Origin: a virus
Length of the DNA stretch: 28,505 nt
IMG/VR virus record: IMGVR_UViG_3300029957_000035
Span: 1-28,505 of that record
Reading direction: 5' to 3' (one strand)
Below the pieces are notes generated by a model. The model saw only the letters and a program-made list of their open reading frames with translations. It was not told where the DNA came from and did no database searches. Both the position numbers and the translations under genes were made by a program. This document shows, piece by piece, positions 8,257 through 16,571 of this stretch (its first letter is position 1; the number at the start of each line of letters is the position of its first letter).

Positions 8257-9774
8257 TTAACCGTTGCCGATGTTGGTGATGATGCCCATCGAAGGCGGGA
8301 AATAATGCTGAAGAACTTCGTCAGCATAAATGCCGTACTCGTATTTGCGCGAGCGCAGCGGCCATTCGATCTGGTAGTAGTCCTGACGCGTGCGAACCTG
8401 AAACACGTTCGACACATTCGACAGGGGGTAAGGCAACATCGAAGTCGTCGCCAGCAAAGTTCCAGCCGGAAGGTTCGGATGGATTTTGATGTCGATGGTC
8501 TTCGCACCCGTCAGCGAGTAGCGGTTGAAGTAGTTGCGGATCATCATTCCGCCAGCCACTGCATCCTGCACGCTGTTGAACACGAAACGCTGGGCAGCGG
8601 ACGAAGAACCGGACAGCACCTTGTTGGTGATGTTGCGCGCTTCCTGAGAGTTGACCCAGAACGTGTCAGGCGACAGACGGTAGTTGTCCCACATGCTTTT
8701 CAGCATGACTTCGATTTCCGTCACACCACCGAAGGTGTCTGCCGTCAGAGGCGTGCCAGCGCCGTTCGTACCTGTCGCCTGCGTGGCGATATAGGCATTG
8801 GAACCGGACTTGAACGCCTGATAAAGCAGACCATCGAACGCAAGCGCGTTGGTGGACTGATCCGAAGACGGAAGCGAAGACGCAAGCTGCGAACCCGCAC
8901 CAGTCGTGGTCGTGATGACAACGCTGTTGATGGTCGTGATCGCACCAAGGGCTTCGTTACCCGCCGTTCCCCAGAACCATGCGTAGCCAACTGCGCCGGA
9001 CTTGACCGGAACGTTGCAGGTGACGGACTGCGTGGAACCACCGCCGTTCACCACAAGGGTGCCGTTGGTGGACTTCTGGGCCGAACCGCCGCCGAACGTG
9101 TCGGACGAACTGTCAGCATTCGTGCGGTTGATCGACGCCTGAATGCCACCAGTCACCGAACCGTTCAGGAAACCGTCCAGAGAGAGCGCGACGCAGATGA
9201 CCGAGATGGTCATATTGCTGATCGCGCCACCAGTGGTGGCCTGCGTGAAGCCGGTCGGTGTGCCGGTCGTGCCGAGTGCAACGCTGGTGTTGCCGCCAAG
9301 AAGCATGGCTTCTTCGCCAAGCATCAGGGCTTCAAGACCCGTCTTCGCAGCCAGTGCGCGGATGTCGTCAAAACCCTGACCCGCATACTGTGCTTCGAAA
9401 TCGACGTTGCTTTCAATTCCGATGCCCTTGTAGGCAGCGGTGTAGTCGGTCGTGCCGATGGCCATCACGCCGCCACGATTGCCGCCAGACACACCGACAC
9501 GCATGCCGGACGTGTTGATGGCGGTGATCGCACGCCACGCCGCCTGAATGCCACCCTTGCCGCTGACACGCGGCGTGATGTTACGCAAAGGCGTCAGAAC
9601 CGGGTAGAGAAGTTTCGCACCCAGTTCCAGATCGTAGAAAGTCAGGCCGGACACTGCCGATCCTGACTGCGCAAACGTGGACTTGGCCAATCCATCAAGA
9701 CGCGGGTCGCCCATGGGCGAACCCTGTGCCTTGCGGATCAGTTCCAGCGTCTGCTGAAGTTCCGCTTGGTTCAT
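8257..9774 (-). CDS. Major capsid protein, HK97-like fold
   Basis: A 505-residue protein following the protease-scaffold gene, as expected for the capsid subunit. The N-terminus (LQQTLELIRKAQ) is helical, the segment at about 48-70 (YDLELGAKLLYPVLTPLRN) and the E-loop-like region about 75-110 fit HK97-type capsids, and the C-terminal portion ends in a YQIEWPLRSRKYEYGIYAD domain. About residues 165-300 form a Gly/Ser/Thr-rich insert with beta-type segments (TLVVNGGGS, YAWFWGT), likely a surface domain. There is no long N-terminal delta domain; scaffolding probably comes from the C-terminal half of the preceding protein. An AGGA ribosome site precedes ATG. Confidence 0.85.
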   Translation of the reverse strand: MNQAELQQTLELIRKAQGSPMGDPRLDGLAKSTFAQSGSAVSGLTFYDLELGAKLLYPVLTPLRNITPRVSGKGGIQAAWRAITAINTSGMRVGVSGGNRGGVMAIGTTDYTAAYKGIGIESNVDFEAQYAGQGFDDIRALAAKTGLEALMLGEEAMLLGGNTSVALGTTGTPTGFTQATTGGAISNMTISVICVALSLDGFLNGSVTGGIQASINRTNADSSSDTFGGGSAQKSTNGTLVVNGGGSTQSVTCNVPVKSGAVGYAWFWGTAGNEALGAITTINSVVITTTTGAGSQLASSLPSSDQSTNALAFDGLLYQAFKSGSNAYIATQATGTNGAGTPLTADTFGGVTEIEVMLKSMWDNYRLSPDTFWVNSQEARNITNKVLSGSSSAAQRFVFNSVQDAVAGGMMIRNYFNRYSLTGAKTIDIKIHPNLPAGTLLATTSMLPYPLSNVSNVFQVRTRQDYYQIEWPLRSRKYEYGIYADEVLQHYFPPSMGIITNIGNG

Positions 9775-9817
9775 TGTCGTTGTTCCTGTTGTGAGGGTTG
9801 GATGTGTTGCAGTGCTT

Positions 9818-9849
9818 GCGCGTCCCCGCGCATATTTGCCGTCCCCGGC
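9818..9849 (-). other. Two tandem GGGA-tetraloop hairpins in the capsid leader
   Basis: In the 78-nt leader between the protease stop and the capsid start, the minus strand reads GCCG-GGGA-CGGC (9838-9849) and, 6 nt on, GCGCG-GGGA-CGCGC (9818-9831). Both stems are perfect and both are closed by GGGA, a member of the GNRA tetraloop class. The hairpins are short but unusually matched. They could stabilise or regulate the capsid message; function is inference. Confidence 0.45.
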
Positions 9850-9852
9850 GAA

Positions 9853-11724
9853 TTACGTTCCTTGCGGCCCGAACTTCTGGCCGTTCTGTTGCGACAGCTT
9901 GATCAAGAGCATCGAGATTTGATCCGACGTCATCTTGGCAAGCCGTGCTTCGAATGTCGGGTCCGCTGCGGGCAGGCCGCTATCGACGGACTTGTCCAAG
10001 GTAGTCAGGTTGTTGCGGATCGCGCCGCCCGGCATCGGCTGGGCTTCGACTTTCTTCACGCGTTCCAGAACATCCTTCAGCGTGTTGCCGAGTTCGCCAA
10101 GCGACTTCTGCAAGCCATCGCGTTCCGCTGCCATCTTCTTGAGTTCACCAGTGGCGGCAGACTTTTCGGCATGCTCGCAAGTCGCGCCGAGTTCGACCGC
10201 GTTGTCGTGCATCGACTGGACGCGTGTGTCGGAACTCTGCGTTGCCTTCTCTAGAGCGACACCGACCTTCGATGCGCCGAACAATTTGACCAACGCATCG
10301 CGCTTCTTTCCCGGCGCTGCGTAGAGCGCAAGGATGCCGTCATCGATGTCACCGCCGTCTTGGATGATTTCCTGCGTTTCTTCGACCACAAGAGCCTGAA
10401 GCAGTTTCGCGCCATCCATCACCCATGCCTTGAACTGCGCAACGACCGGCGCAGCGTCCATGTCCTGTTCCCAGAACTGTTCGTCCGCGAACGCGTCGCA
10501 AATGCTGTTGATCTGGCTAAGAAGGTCGGACGCGCACGACACGATCCACAGACCCTTCTTCAGACCAAGCGGTGTCGCAGCCTTGGTCGTTTCTGCCGTG
10601 CTGCGTGTCGCCAGTTCCTTGTCCTTGTCGGCATCGACAGCCGTGTCGCCGCCAGTGACGACCTTCGGCCCTGCATCGGTGCCAGCAGCAGGCACGTCGG
10701 CGTTGTTGCCAGCGTTGCCGTCAACAGCCGCGATCTTGGTGGCGGTGTCCGGGTCTTCACCGTCCGCAGCGCCAGTGCCTGCGCCCGGCGCGGCCTGCGC
10801 CATGTCATCATCCTTGACGACATCGGTCTTGCCCAGCGCAGCGTTGATTTCCGCGATCACTTCCGTGACAGGCGCGACGGCCTTGGCGATGGCTTCATCG
10901 GTCGCCAGCTTTTCGTTGTGCGCCAGCGCGTCGGCTTTCTTCTTGAAGGTCGTGCCGTCTTTCGACTTCCACACCTGCTCAACGCCGAAGTCGTCAGCGA
11001 CAGTCTTAGTGACCATCGCGACATCAATGGTGTTATCAGTCTCACCGACCACGACAGGCACTTCTGTCACCGGCGCGGTTTTCTTCAGTGGATCGGCGGC
11101 GCGGTCAAATTCTGCGCGGGCTTCTTCGACGTGCGATGCCCACTTGGTTTCATCGCCAGCCGCCTTCGCCATTTCGCGTGCGCGTGCTGCGACCTGATCG
11201 TTGGTCGGCTGTGTCACTGTCGTCTCCTTGTGTTGGATGAACTTCTTCAGTTCGATGCTGCCGTCGGCCTTGACGACACTGAACGTCGCGTCGGGGATGC
11301 AGGGGTTGTCCACCAGACTGACTTCCGCGACACGCGGTGTGTACTTGGTGACATCGCCATCGACCCAGCGTTTCAGATAGGAACCGCCCATGCTGAAGCC
11401 GGTGTAGCAACCTTCAAGCACGTTGTTCCATTCGACATCGTCCACGACCTTGCCGCACATTTCGATGCGCTTGTTGTCGTCATCGAAAGCGATGTCGGTG
11501 AACTTCCCGGCGACCTTATTGCCGTGCATCACGCGCATGTTGCCGACAGACTTGCCTTCCGTGACCTTGGCGATGTCAGCCGACCACTTCGCGAACTCTG
11601 GCTTGGCGGTCTTGTAGTCCATGCTTTCGCCGGACTTGTCCGGTGTCTCACTGGCGACCGCGCCGTAGACCAAACGCTTGGCGACATCGATCTTGGTGAT
11701 CGGAACAAAGATATTCAATTCCAT
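9853..11724 (-). CDS. Prohead protease fused to scaffold-like region (XkdF / S78-like)
   Basis: I choose ATG 11724 (AAGGAG, 8 nt upstream) over a TTG two codons earlier; this gives 623 residues. The first 160 residues match XkdF-like head maturation serine proteases: MRVMHG (candidate catalytic His67), GCYTGFSMGG (candidate Ser111) and AEVSLVDNPC near 134-142. The remaining 450 residues are Ala/Asp/Lys-rich and mostly helical, with a coiled-coil-like stretch near 525-560, as expected for an internal scaffold removed by self-cleavage. A protease-scaffold fusion explains the absence of a separate scaffold gene. It lies directly upstream of the capsid gene. Confidence 0.86.
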   Translation of the reverse strand: MELNIFVPITKIDVAKRLVYGAVASETPDKSGESMDYKTAKPEFAKWSADIAKVTEGKSVGNMRVMHGNKVAGKFTDIAFDDDNKRIEMCGKVVDDVEWNNVLEGCYTGFSMGGSYLKRWVDGDVTKYTPRVAEVSLVDNPCIPDATFSVVKADGSIELKKFIQHKETTVTQPTNDQVAARAREMAKAAGDETKWASHVEEARAEFDRAADPLKKTAPVTEVPVVVGETDNTIDVAMVTKTVADDFGVEQVWKSKDGTTFKKKADALAHNEKLATDEAIAKAVAPVTEVIAEINAALGKTDVVKDDDMAQAAPGAGTGAADGEDPDTATKIAAVDGNAGNNADVPAAGTDAGPKVVTGGDTAVDADKDKELATRSTAETTKAATPLGLKKGLWIVSCASDLLSQINSICDAFADEQFWEQDMDAAPVVAQFKAWVMDGAKLLQALVVEETQEIIQDGGDIDDGILALYAAPGKKRDALVKLFGASKVGVALEKATQSSDTRVQSMHDNAVELGATCEHAEKSAATGELKKMAAERDGLQKSLGELGNTLKDVLERVKKVEAQPMPGGAIRNNLTTLDKSVDSGLPAADPTFEARLAKMTSDQISMLLIKLSQQNGQKFGPQGT

Positions 11725-11736
11725 TTTCAAAACTCC

Positions 11737-12051
11737 TTAGCTGACCGCACGGCAAGGTACGTGCGAATACAATTCCAGTTTCGATCCGTCTGACATCGTC
11801 GCCACGCAGGCCACGATGTACTTCACGCCGGGCAGGCCGTTGGCGAATGTCTGCGTCGATTGTGTGCCGCTGTTGGTTGGCGCACCTGTCAGGCGCGTCG
11901 CCGCGCTGGCATCTGCACCTGTCGAAGCAACGCACGTCCACACAGCCGACACGATGGTGACGCCAACAGACTTCACGTCCTTGACGAAATCGAACGTCAG
12001 CGGAACGCTTTCAGGTGCGTTGACTTCACTGAAATCCGTCCCGGCATACAT
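11737..12051 (-). CDS. Small beta-sandwich-like virion protein, possible fibre adaptor
   Basis: A 104-residue protein following the repeat-rich fibre-like gene with no gap. Its sequence alternates strands (VPLTFDFVKDV, GVTIVSAVWTCVA, VKYIVACVATMSDGSKLELY), the pattern of a small Ig-like or fibre-adaptor domain found in many phages after a fibre gene. I cannot confirm the family. Two cysteines (about residues 40 and 81) could face each other. The position suggests it helps attach or stabilise the preceding fibre-like protein. Confidence 0.65.
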   Translation of the reverse strand: MYAGTDFSEVNAPESVPLTFDFVKDVKSVGVTIVSAVWTCVASTGADASAATRLTGAPTNSGTQSTQTFANGLPGVKYIVACVATMSDGSKLELYSHVPCRAVS

Positions 12052-13827
12052 TCAGTTGATCCTTTGCAGGCCAAGCTTGCGCTTGATCGCGTTGAAGATT
12101 GAAAGCTGGCGCACCGTGATGTTCTGAAGGAAGAACTTGCGCCCGGCTGGATTGGTCAGGGTCAACGTGCGCCCCGGTATGTTCTGAAGCGTCGTGATGC
12201 GGACGTTCGAATTGGTCAGCAGCCACTTCAGATCAGGGTTGCCGCCAATAGCGCCGCCGACATGCGCGATGAACATCGCCAGATCGGAAGCTTCACGAAC
12301 GTTGTGTGCCAGCGGCAGTAGTTCGCTGGCGATCAGCGATATGACGTTCAGCAGGTGCGCGACCGGCAGCGGACTGTCCGATACCAAGTTCGCGCGGTGC
12401 ATCATCGCGGCGGGCTTGTCACTCTGTTCCGCCACGCGGTGTGCGAGGGGTATGAACGTGTCGGCCTGCGGTGAGATGGCCAGCGATGCGTGAGAGAACA
12501 CCACTAGTTCAGAGAAGCTTTCGAACACCAGATGTTCAACACCAATGACGCGGTCGCCATCTTCAAACACCAGATGTTCCGCGCTGACAGTTTCGTTGGC
12601 TACTTCAGCAACCAGATGTTCGGCGTTGAACGGACGATCCACTTGTTCAGCTACACGATGCGCCAGCGGCATAAATCCATCGGTCGTTTCCGCGAAGCCG
12701 GAACCAAGGTGCATCATGTTGACCAGCGTGTCGCCACGCTCAAAGACAAGATGCTCCGTGATGAACGGACGATCTGCCAGCGCAAGCTGCAAGTGTTCCG
12801 CATAGAACGCTTCAGTGGCTACTTCACCGACAAGATGTTCGACGTAGAACTGGCGGTCTGCTGCCAGCGTTCCACGGTGCATCATCTGGTCGGTCTGATT
12901 GCCCTGTTCAGCGATCAGGTGTTCCGCAAGCACAATGACGTTGGACTGTTCCGCTTGCAGATGTTCGGCGTACAAGAGGCCATTTGCGACCCTGCCACTG
13001 TTGTGGCCCATCATCGCATTTTCATTCGCCACTTCAGCAGACAGATGTTCTGAGAGGAACGGGAAGCCTGCTGTCAGGGCGAAGCCGGATGACGCGAAAG
13101 AGAAGAAAGGAACATCACTTCCGCGCTGAAAGATCGACCACGGATCGCGCGCCCATTTTTCAAGCTGACCGGGATCTAGATATTCGTATGAAAAAAGCGA
13201 AAATCCAAAAAACGCTGCTTTTGCATTCGTCGGATGACCGATCAGAGGCCACGTCGAAGTGAAAGTCGCGGCGGCGGGCGCGGTCGTTCCAATGTCAAGC
13301 TGATAGCCAGCCGCATCAAGGCGCTTGACGAGCAACGCCGTATCCGCACCGCCACCCGTTGTGCGGCACGATCCGGCGATGAAATAAACGCCACCCGACG
13401 CAATCGCCAACGTTGAAGTGAGAAACGCAGTTCCAGCCGAGGCGAGATTGACAAAATTCGTTAGCGTGCAATTAAGCTCAAGCCCCGTTGCTGTAGTCGT
13501 ATTCGTGCTTATTAGTGTGCCAGCCGAACCCGTGCCGTTCGGTATCCAGAGGCACGCGAATGTGAAATTCGCCGGAACGGTTGTCGGACGATTTGAGACT
13601 TCAAGGCAAGCCGTAGCGCTGGCGACATTCGCCGTCAGACCGATAGACCGCTTCATCGCCGCGTTGACGGTGCCGACCGATACACCTTTTTGCTTCGTGA
13701 TTAAATCGCGACATTTGATCGTAGTTCCGCCAGAGTTCGGAACCATCAACCCCATGCAGTTTTTCGCCGCCGGATGCGAACGATTGATTGTGAAACCGCG
13801 AGGATTACCGCGTCGAATAAGGGGCAT
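12052..13827 (-). CDS. Fibre-like virion protein: LamG-like head, 14-residue His repeats, 10-residue C-terminal repeats
   Basis: A 591-residue protein with a good GGGG ribosome site. Residues about 50-235 look like a concanavalin/LamG-type domain, ending in EYLDPGQLEKWARDPWSIF, the segment that closes such domains in many phage proteins. From residue 258 to 530 the chain is a strict repeat: 19 histidines at positions 261, 275, 289, 303, 317, 331, 345, 359, 373, 390, 404, 418, 432, 446, 463, 477, 491, 508 and 522, spaced 14 residues except for three 17-residue steps. Consensus is AEHLVAEVANETVY-like, two short strands and a turn. The last 50 residues are five exact 10-residue units (R-x-L-x-L-x-N). 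Probably a trimeric or solenoid receptor-binding or head-decorating fibre; function is inferred. Confidence 0.8.
   Translation of the reverse strand: MPLIRRGNPRGFTINRSHPAAKNCMGLMVPNSGGTTIKCRDLITKQKGVSVGTVNAAMKRSIGLTANVASATACLEVSNRPTTVPANFTFACLWIPNGTGSAGTLISTNTTTATGLELNCTLTNFVNLASAGTAFLTSTLAIASGGVYFIAGSCRTTGGGADTALLVKRLDAAGYQLDIGTTAPAAATFTSTWPLIGHPTNAKAAFFGFSLFSYEYLDPGQLEKWARDPWSIFQRGSDVPFFSFASSGFALTAGFPFLSEHLSAEVANENAMMGHNSGRVANGLLYAEHLQAEQSNVIVLAEHLIAEQGNQTDQMMHRGTLAADRQFYVEHLVGEVATEAFYAEHLQLALADRPFITEHLVFERGDTLVNMMHLGSGFAETTDGFMPLAHRVAEQVDRPFNAEHLVAEVANETVSAEHLVFEDGDRVIGVEHLVFESFSELVVFSHASLAISPQADTFIPLAHRVAEQSDKPAAMMHRANLVSDSPLPVAHLLNVISLIASELLPLAHNVREASDLAMFIAHVGGAIGGNPDLKWLLTNSNVRITTLQNIPGRTLTLTNPAGRKFFLQNITVRQLSIFNAIKRKLGLQRIN
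12258..13056 (-). repeat. Coding repeat: 14-residue (42-bp) histidine units
   Basis: About nineteen units of 42 bp (three of 51 bp) in the fibre-like gene, encoding x-(E/M/A)-H-(L/R)-x-x-x-x-x-(N/D)-x-x-x-x. Three recurrent flavours are seen: AEHL, MMHR/MMHL and PLAHR. The three longer units all end in (M/I/L)-PLAH. The periodicity is exact at protein level while DNA units have diverged, which argues for selection on structure and against recent slippage. Confidence 0.85.
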
Positions 13828-13837
13828 TGTCTACCCC

Positions 13838-14335
13838 TTAGACGTTGCTCAATTGAATGCCGGTATATTCTGCCGCGAAGGTTGTATTCGGCAGCGCGAC
13901 GCCAGTCTGATTTTCAAAAATCAGTCCCCACTTTTTTGGTAGGACTAGACCGCCGAACAGATCGCGGATTGACGGGATGACGATTGTGGTCGTGACGCTC
14001 GCCGTGTTCGTCGGATGCGTGAACGGCCCAAAGAAAACTGACGGAGAGCCAAGCGCCGTCAACGTCGCATCGGTGCCGACATAGTTGTCGGTGCCGGACG
14101 GATTGCCGAGCCAGTTCGTCCCGTCCTCTGAGAGCGAGCCCCAGATGTTAATATATTTTGGTGCGGCAACAACGCCGACCGCCACTTGGATCATCACGGC
14201 CGCGTCGACATAGAGGAACGACGTGTTGTCTATGGCGGCGCATCCACGAGCACCACCGCTAGCCAACGCGCCGGGCGTCCAAGTGATCGCCGTACCAGCG
14301 CCTGATGCGGAATAGAGCGCCTTGACTGTGGTCAC
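13838..14335 (-). CDS. Unknown beta-rich virion-like protein
   Basis: A 165-residue product starting with GTG, overlapping the upstream stop (GTGA). The composition (Thr, Ala, Gly, Ile, Val; few charged residues) and strand-rich pattern (FLYVDAAVMIQVAVGVV, YINIWGSLSEDGTNW, SVTTTIVIPSI, WGLIFENQTG) suggest a small virion beta-sandwich. I do not recognise the family. It is embedded in a run of unknown virion-type genes between the MuF-like gene and the protease gene. Confidence 0.72.
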   Translation of the reverse strand: MTTVKALYSASGAGTAITWTPGALASGGARGCAAIDNTSFLYVDAAVMIQVAVGVVAAPKYINIWGSLSEDGTNWLGNPSGTDNYVGTDATLTALGSPSVFFGPFTHPTNTASVTTTIVIPSIRDLFGGLVLPKKWGLIFENQTGVALPNTTFAAEYTGIQLSNV

Positions 14336-14784
14336 TTCAGTTGCGTCCCTGTCGCCTCAAAGCACGCATCAAGATCTCCGGGTCCAATCGTCTGCGACGT
14401 GTAACCGTTGGCTTCGACCCACGACACAGTGACATCGCCCAGCGATTGCAGCGTTGACCACTGGTCAGAAGTAATAAGCTTGGAAGCGATCAGCGCCTGA
14501 CCCATCGTGGCAACGACAGGCAGCGTGAAGTCCAGAACGGTCTGGCGCATGTCCATCACCAGATCGACAGCGGCATATGCGGCCATGTTCGGTGGCGACT
14601 GTTCGGATGCGATCTTGATCGCGTACCAAGCTTGGCATTCGCGCAGGTAGTTCACTGCTGCGCCGATGTCCACTGGGCGATTGACTGTCGCGACCATCGC
14701 ATTGAGTTGTGCAAGCTTGTCGTCTGTCGTGGCACCAGTGAGACTTGGCCACACCGCGATCAGCTTGTCGTAGTAAGTCGTCAT
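14332..14784 (-). CDS. Unknown helical protein of the virion block
   Basis: A 150-residue product; I take ATG 14784, which overlaps the upstream stop (ATGA), because the longer open frame to 15030 is arginine/histidine-rich shadow sequence inside the previous gene. The protein looks mainly helical (YYDKLIAVWPSL, DDKLAQLNAMVATV, GAAVNYLRECQAWYAIKIA, MGQALIASKLITSDQW). It might be a small assembly or connector protein. No family recognised. Confidence 0.75.
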   Translation of the reverse strand: MTTYYDKLIAVWPSLTGATTDDKLAQLNAMVATVNRPVDIGAAVNYLRECQAWYAIKIASEQSPPNMAAYAAVDLVMDMRQTVLDFTLPVVATMGQALIASKLITSDQWSTLQSLGDVTVSWVEANGYTSQTIGPGDLDACFEATGTQLK

Positions 14785-15818
14785 CAGGTGCTGTTCCCGG
14801 TGATGCGCAGAGTGGCGCTGGTCTTGGCCGGTGCGGTGCCTGCTGGCAGCACGTACTGCGCCCACACACCTTGTGCGCCTGCGCTGTTGGGCGCTGCGCC
14901 ACTCGGCAGGTTCTGCGGCGACGGAACGTTGATGCCCTGCGGTGCTGCGCCGGATGAGTAAGCAGTGACCGATGGCGGCGTGCTGTTCAAACGATTGGCA
15001 ACGGTCTGCGTGTCGTTCAGCGCGTTGCACAGCGCGAAGTTCAGCGTGCCGCCAGTTGGGTCGGTCTGCTTGGTGATCACAGCCTGCGTCAGCGCGGTGG
15101 CAGTGTCGTTGTTCACTGCGAACACTTTTTCGTAGTAGGTGCGCGACGATCCACCGGGCACGTCAGCCGCGATGTTGTAGAACGCACGACGCACCTGCGC
15201 GATCTTGTTAGGTGACAGATCGAACAGCATGCCTTGGAACACGCTGTAGGTGGTGGCCGATGTCGGCACCGTTCCCCAGTCGCGGTTGACATACGCGAAG
15301 TCGCCGCTGATGCGCACGATGCGGCGCAACTGGAACTGAACGCCCGCAGGCGAGTTGTTCAGGATGCGAACGATCTGGCCGACCGCGACCGACGCACCGT
15401 CGCCAGACTGAAGCTGGATGTAGGGTTCAACAGGCGCAACCGTATTGCTGCCACCTTGCGCGGTGTGCGTTGAAATAGTCGCGGTATGCGCGATGATGGC
15501 GATGTCGCCAACCTGCGCGGTTCCGGTCTGCACGCCTTTCATCAAGCGTTCAAACGACTGCGATCCTGTGACGGGTGTGGTGCCTGTCAGCGTCTTGGCT
15601 TCAGCCTGCGACACGCCAGTGCCGTCAAGGCCGGTGCATGTGATGATGGTCGCAGTGTCCGACGCGCTGGACGAAACATAATCGACTGTGCCGGACGGCG
15701 TGATGTCGTTGAAGAACACCAGCTTGGTGAAGTCCACTGCGCCGCCTGTCAGCGACACATCGTCTTCCGGCATGTTGGCGCTGCCATATACATACAACTC
15801 GTTCTGAGCAACGGTCAT
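14784..15818 (-). CDS. Unknown structural protein, 344 residues
   Basis: A protein with a clear GAGG ribosome site 8 nt before ATG, immediately after the MuF-like frame. It is Thr/Ser/Ala/Val-rich and strand-rich throughout (QSGDGASVAVGQIVRILN, FQLRRIVRISGDFAYVNRDWG, RTYYEKVFAVNNDTATAL), as in virion surface proteins. The C-terminal 80 residues contain a Pro/Ser/Ala-rich low-complexity linker followed by a short strand pair (TSATLRITG). I do not recognise a family; phage decoration, fibre or spike proteins are the candidates on composition and position. Confidence 0.72.
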   Translation of the reverse strand: MTVAQNELYVYGSANMPEDDVSLTGGAVDFTKLVFFNDITPSGTVDYVSSSASDTATIITCTGLDGTGVSQAEAKTLTGTTPVTGSQSFERLMKGVQTGTAQVGDIAIIAHTATISTHTAQGGSNTVAPVEPYIQLQSGDGASVAVGQIVRILNNSPAGVQFQLRRIVRISGDFAYVNRDWGTVPTSATTYSVFQGMLFDLSPNKIAQVRRAFYNIAADVPGGSSRTYYEKVFAVNNDTATALTQAVITKQTDPTGGTLNFALCNALNDTQTVANRLNSTPPSVTAYSSGAAPQGINVPSPQNLPSGAAPNSAGAQGVWAQYVLPAGTAPAKTSATLRITGNST

Positions 15819-15821
15819 TGC

Positions 15822-16562
15822 TTATTCCTCTGTCGTGTAGCCGAGCGCGCAGCGGCAGTTCGGATGCGCAGGTGGCGCGTCATCGCCTGATGGGAAGTCA
15901 TCGTCCAGATCGATTGGACCTTCGTCTTCGTTGTCCTGACAGTCATCGCAGGCTTCATCCGTCACGACCCACGTCTTCTGGATCGTCAGATCGGTCGTGG
16001 CCGCGAGTTCGCGCAGACCTTCCAGTGCGCCTTGGCTTTCCGCGCCAGCGATTTCAGTTTCCGCGATCAGGCTTGCACGCTTGTCGCTGAACGCGTCCAT
16101 CGCGTGGATGCTGTCTGCGATCTGGCCGACATCAAGACCGCTTTCGATGCCGGTCGTGATCACGCGGTTCAGTTCGTTGCGCGTCGCCTCATCGATCTGC
16201 GTGACAAGATCGGCAGCGTGGCTGTTCGCCCAAGCGACAGCCCTGTCGTTCACAGCCCCAAAAAGCTGCGGAGCATCCGTAGAGTTCGCGAACCCAAGCC
16301 CGATGATGGCGTGCGTTCCGCCTTCGTAGGCGGCGGCGGCAAAGTCGGCTGCGCTGTTAGTTCCTGCACTGCCAACTGTGCCAAGTGGGACATCGTTTGC
16401 GATGGTGTTTTTGCGCGTGGCTTTTTCCGCTTTGTAGTGGGCGCGGAAGTACGCGATGACTTCGTTGGCTTGTTCCTTGAACGCGCGGGCATATCGAGCC
16501 TCGATAGCTGTCTTGGCAGAATTGCCCTTCGGCCCAGACGTGGGCGCTATGTGTACATCAAC
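15822..16562 (-). CDS. MuF-like minor head protein, probably made as portal-MuF frameshift fusion
   Basis: The frame encodes 246 residues from the frameshift point. Its C-terminal 150 residues have the Mu gpF / SPP1 gp7 signature: VNDRAVAWAN, a helical IDEATRNELNRVITTGIESGL region, RASLIAETEIAGAES, then C-x2-C and a final H-PNCRC-x-L. The 103 codons upstream of the first possible start (GTG 16253, without a well-placed ribosome site) also read as sensible protein (KEQANEVIAYFRAHYKAEKA). No ATG, GTG or TTG codon was seen in that stretch. The frame meets the portal frame in the -1 register at A AAA AAG, so the likely product is 536 portal residues plus these 246. If a separate product exists it would be about 143 residues from GTG 16253. 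Confidence 0.8.
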   Translation of the reverse strand, partial: VDVHIAPTSGPKGNSAKTAIEARYARAFKEQANEVIAYFRAHYKAEKATRKNTIANDVPLGTVGSAGTNSAADFAAAAYEGGTHAIIGLGFANSTDAPQLFGAVNDRAVAWANSHAADLVTQIDEATRNELNRVITTGIESGLDVGQIADSIHAMDAFSDKRASLIAETEIAGAESQGALEGLRELAATTDLTIQKTWVVTDEACDDCQDNEDEGPIDLDDDFPSGDDAPPAHPNCRCALGYTTEE

Positions 16563-16571
16563 TTTTTTTTT
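16532..16571 (-). promoter_or_regulatory. Candidate -1 programmed frameshift site at the portal gene end
   Basis: The minus strand carries nine consecutive A residues (16571-16563) then G. In the portal frame they read ATA AAA AAA AAG TTG ATG TAC ACA TAG. The in-frame heptamer A AAA AAG (16568-16562) is the dnaX-type slippery sequence. A -1 slip continues as GTT GAT GTA CAC into the MuF-like frame. A 5-bp stem GCCCA/TGGGC with a CGTC loop (16545-16532) lies 16 nt downstream, farther than usual stimulators. Confidence 0.7.

Noticed and set aside
14785-15030. Longer start for the 150-residue protein
   Set aside because: The extension is an Arg/His/Gln-rich shadow of the upstream gene, and ATG 14784 makes the typical ATGA junction.
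16250-16492. Open frame of 80 codons overlapping the MuF-like frame
   Set aside because: Its product is Lys/Arg/Pro/Thr-rich low complexity, while the -1 register reads as a continuous MuF-like protein through the same bases.
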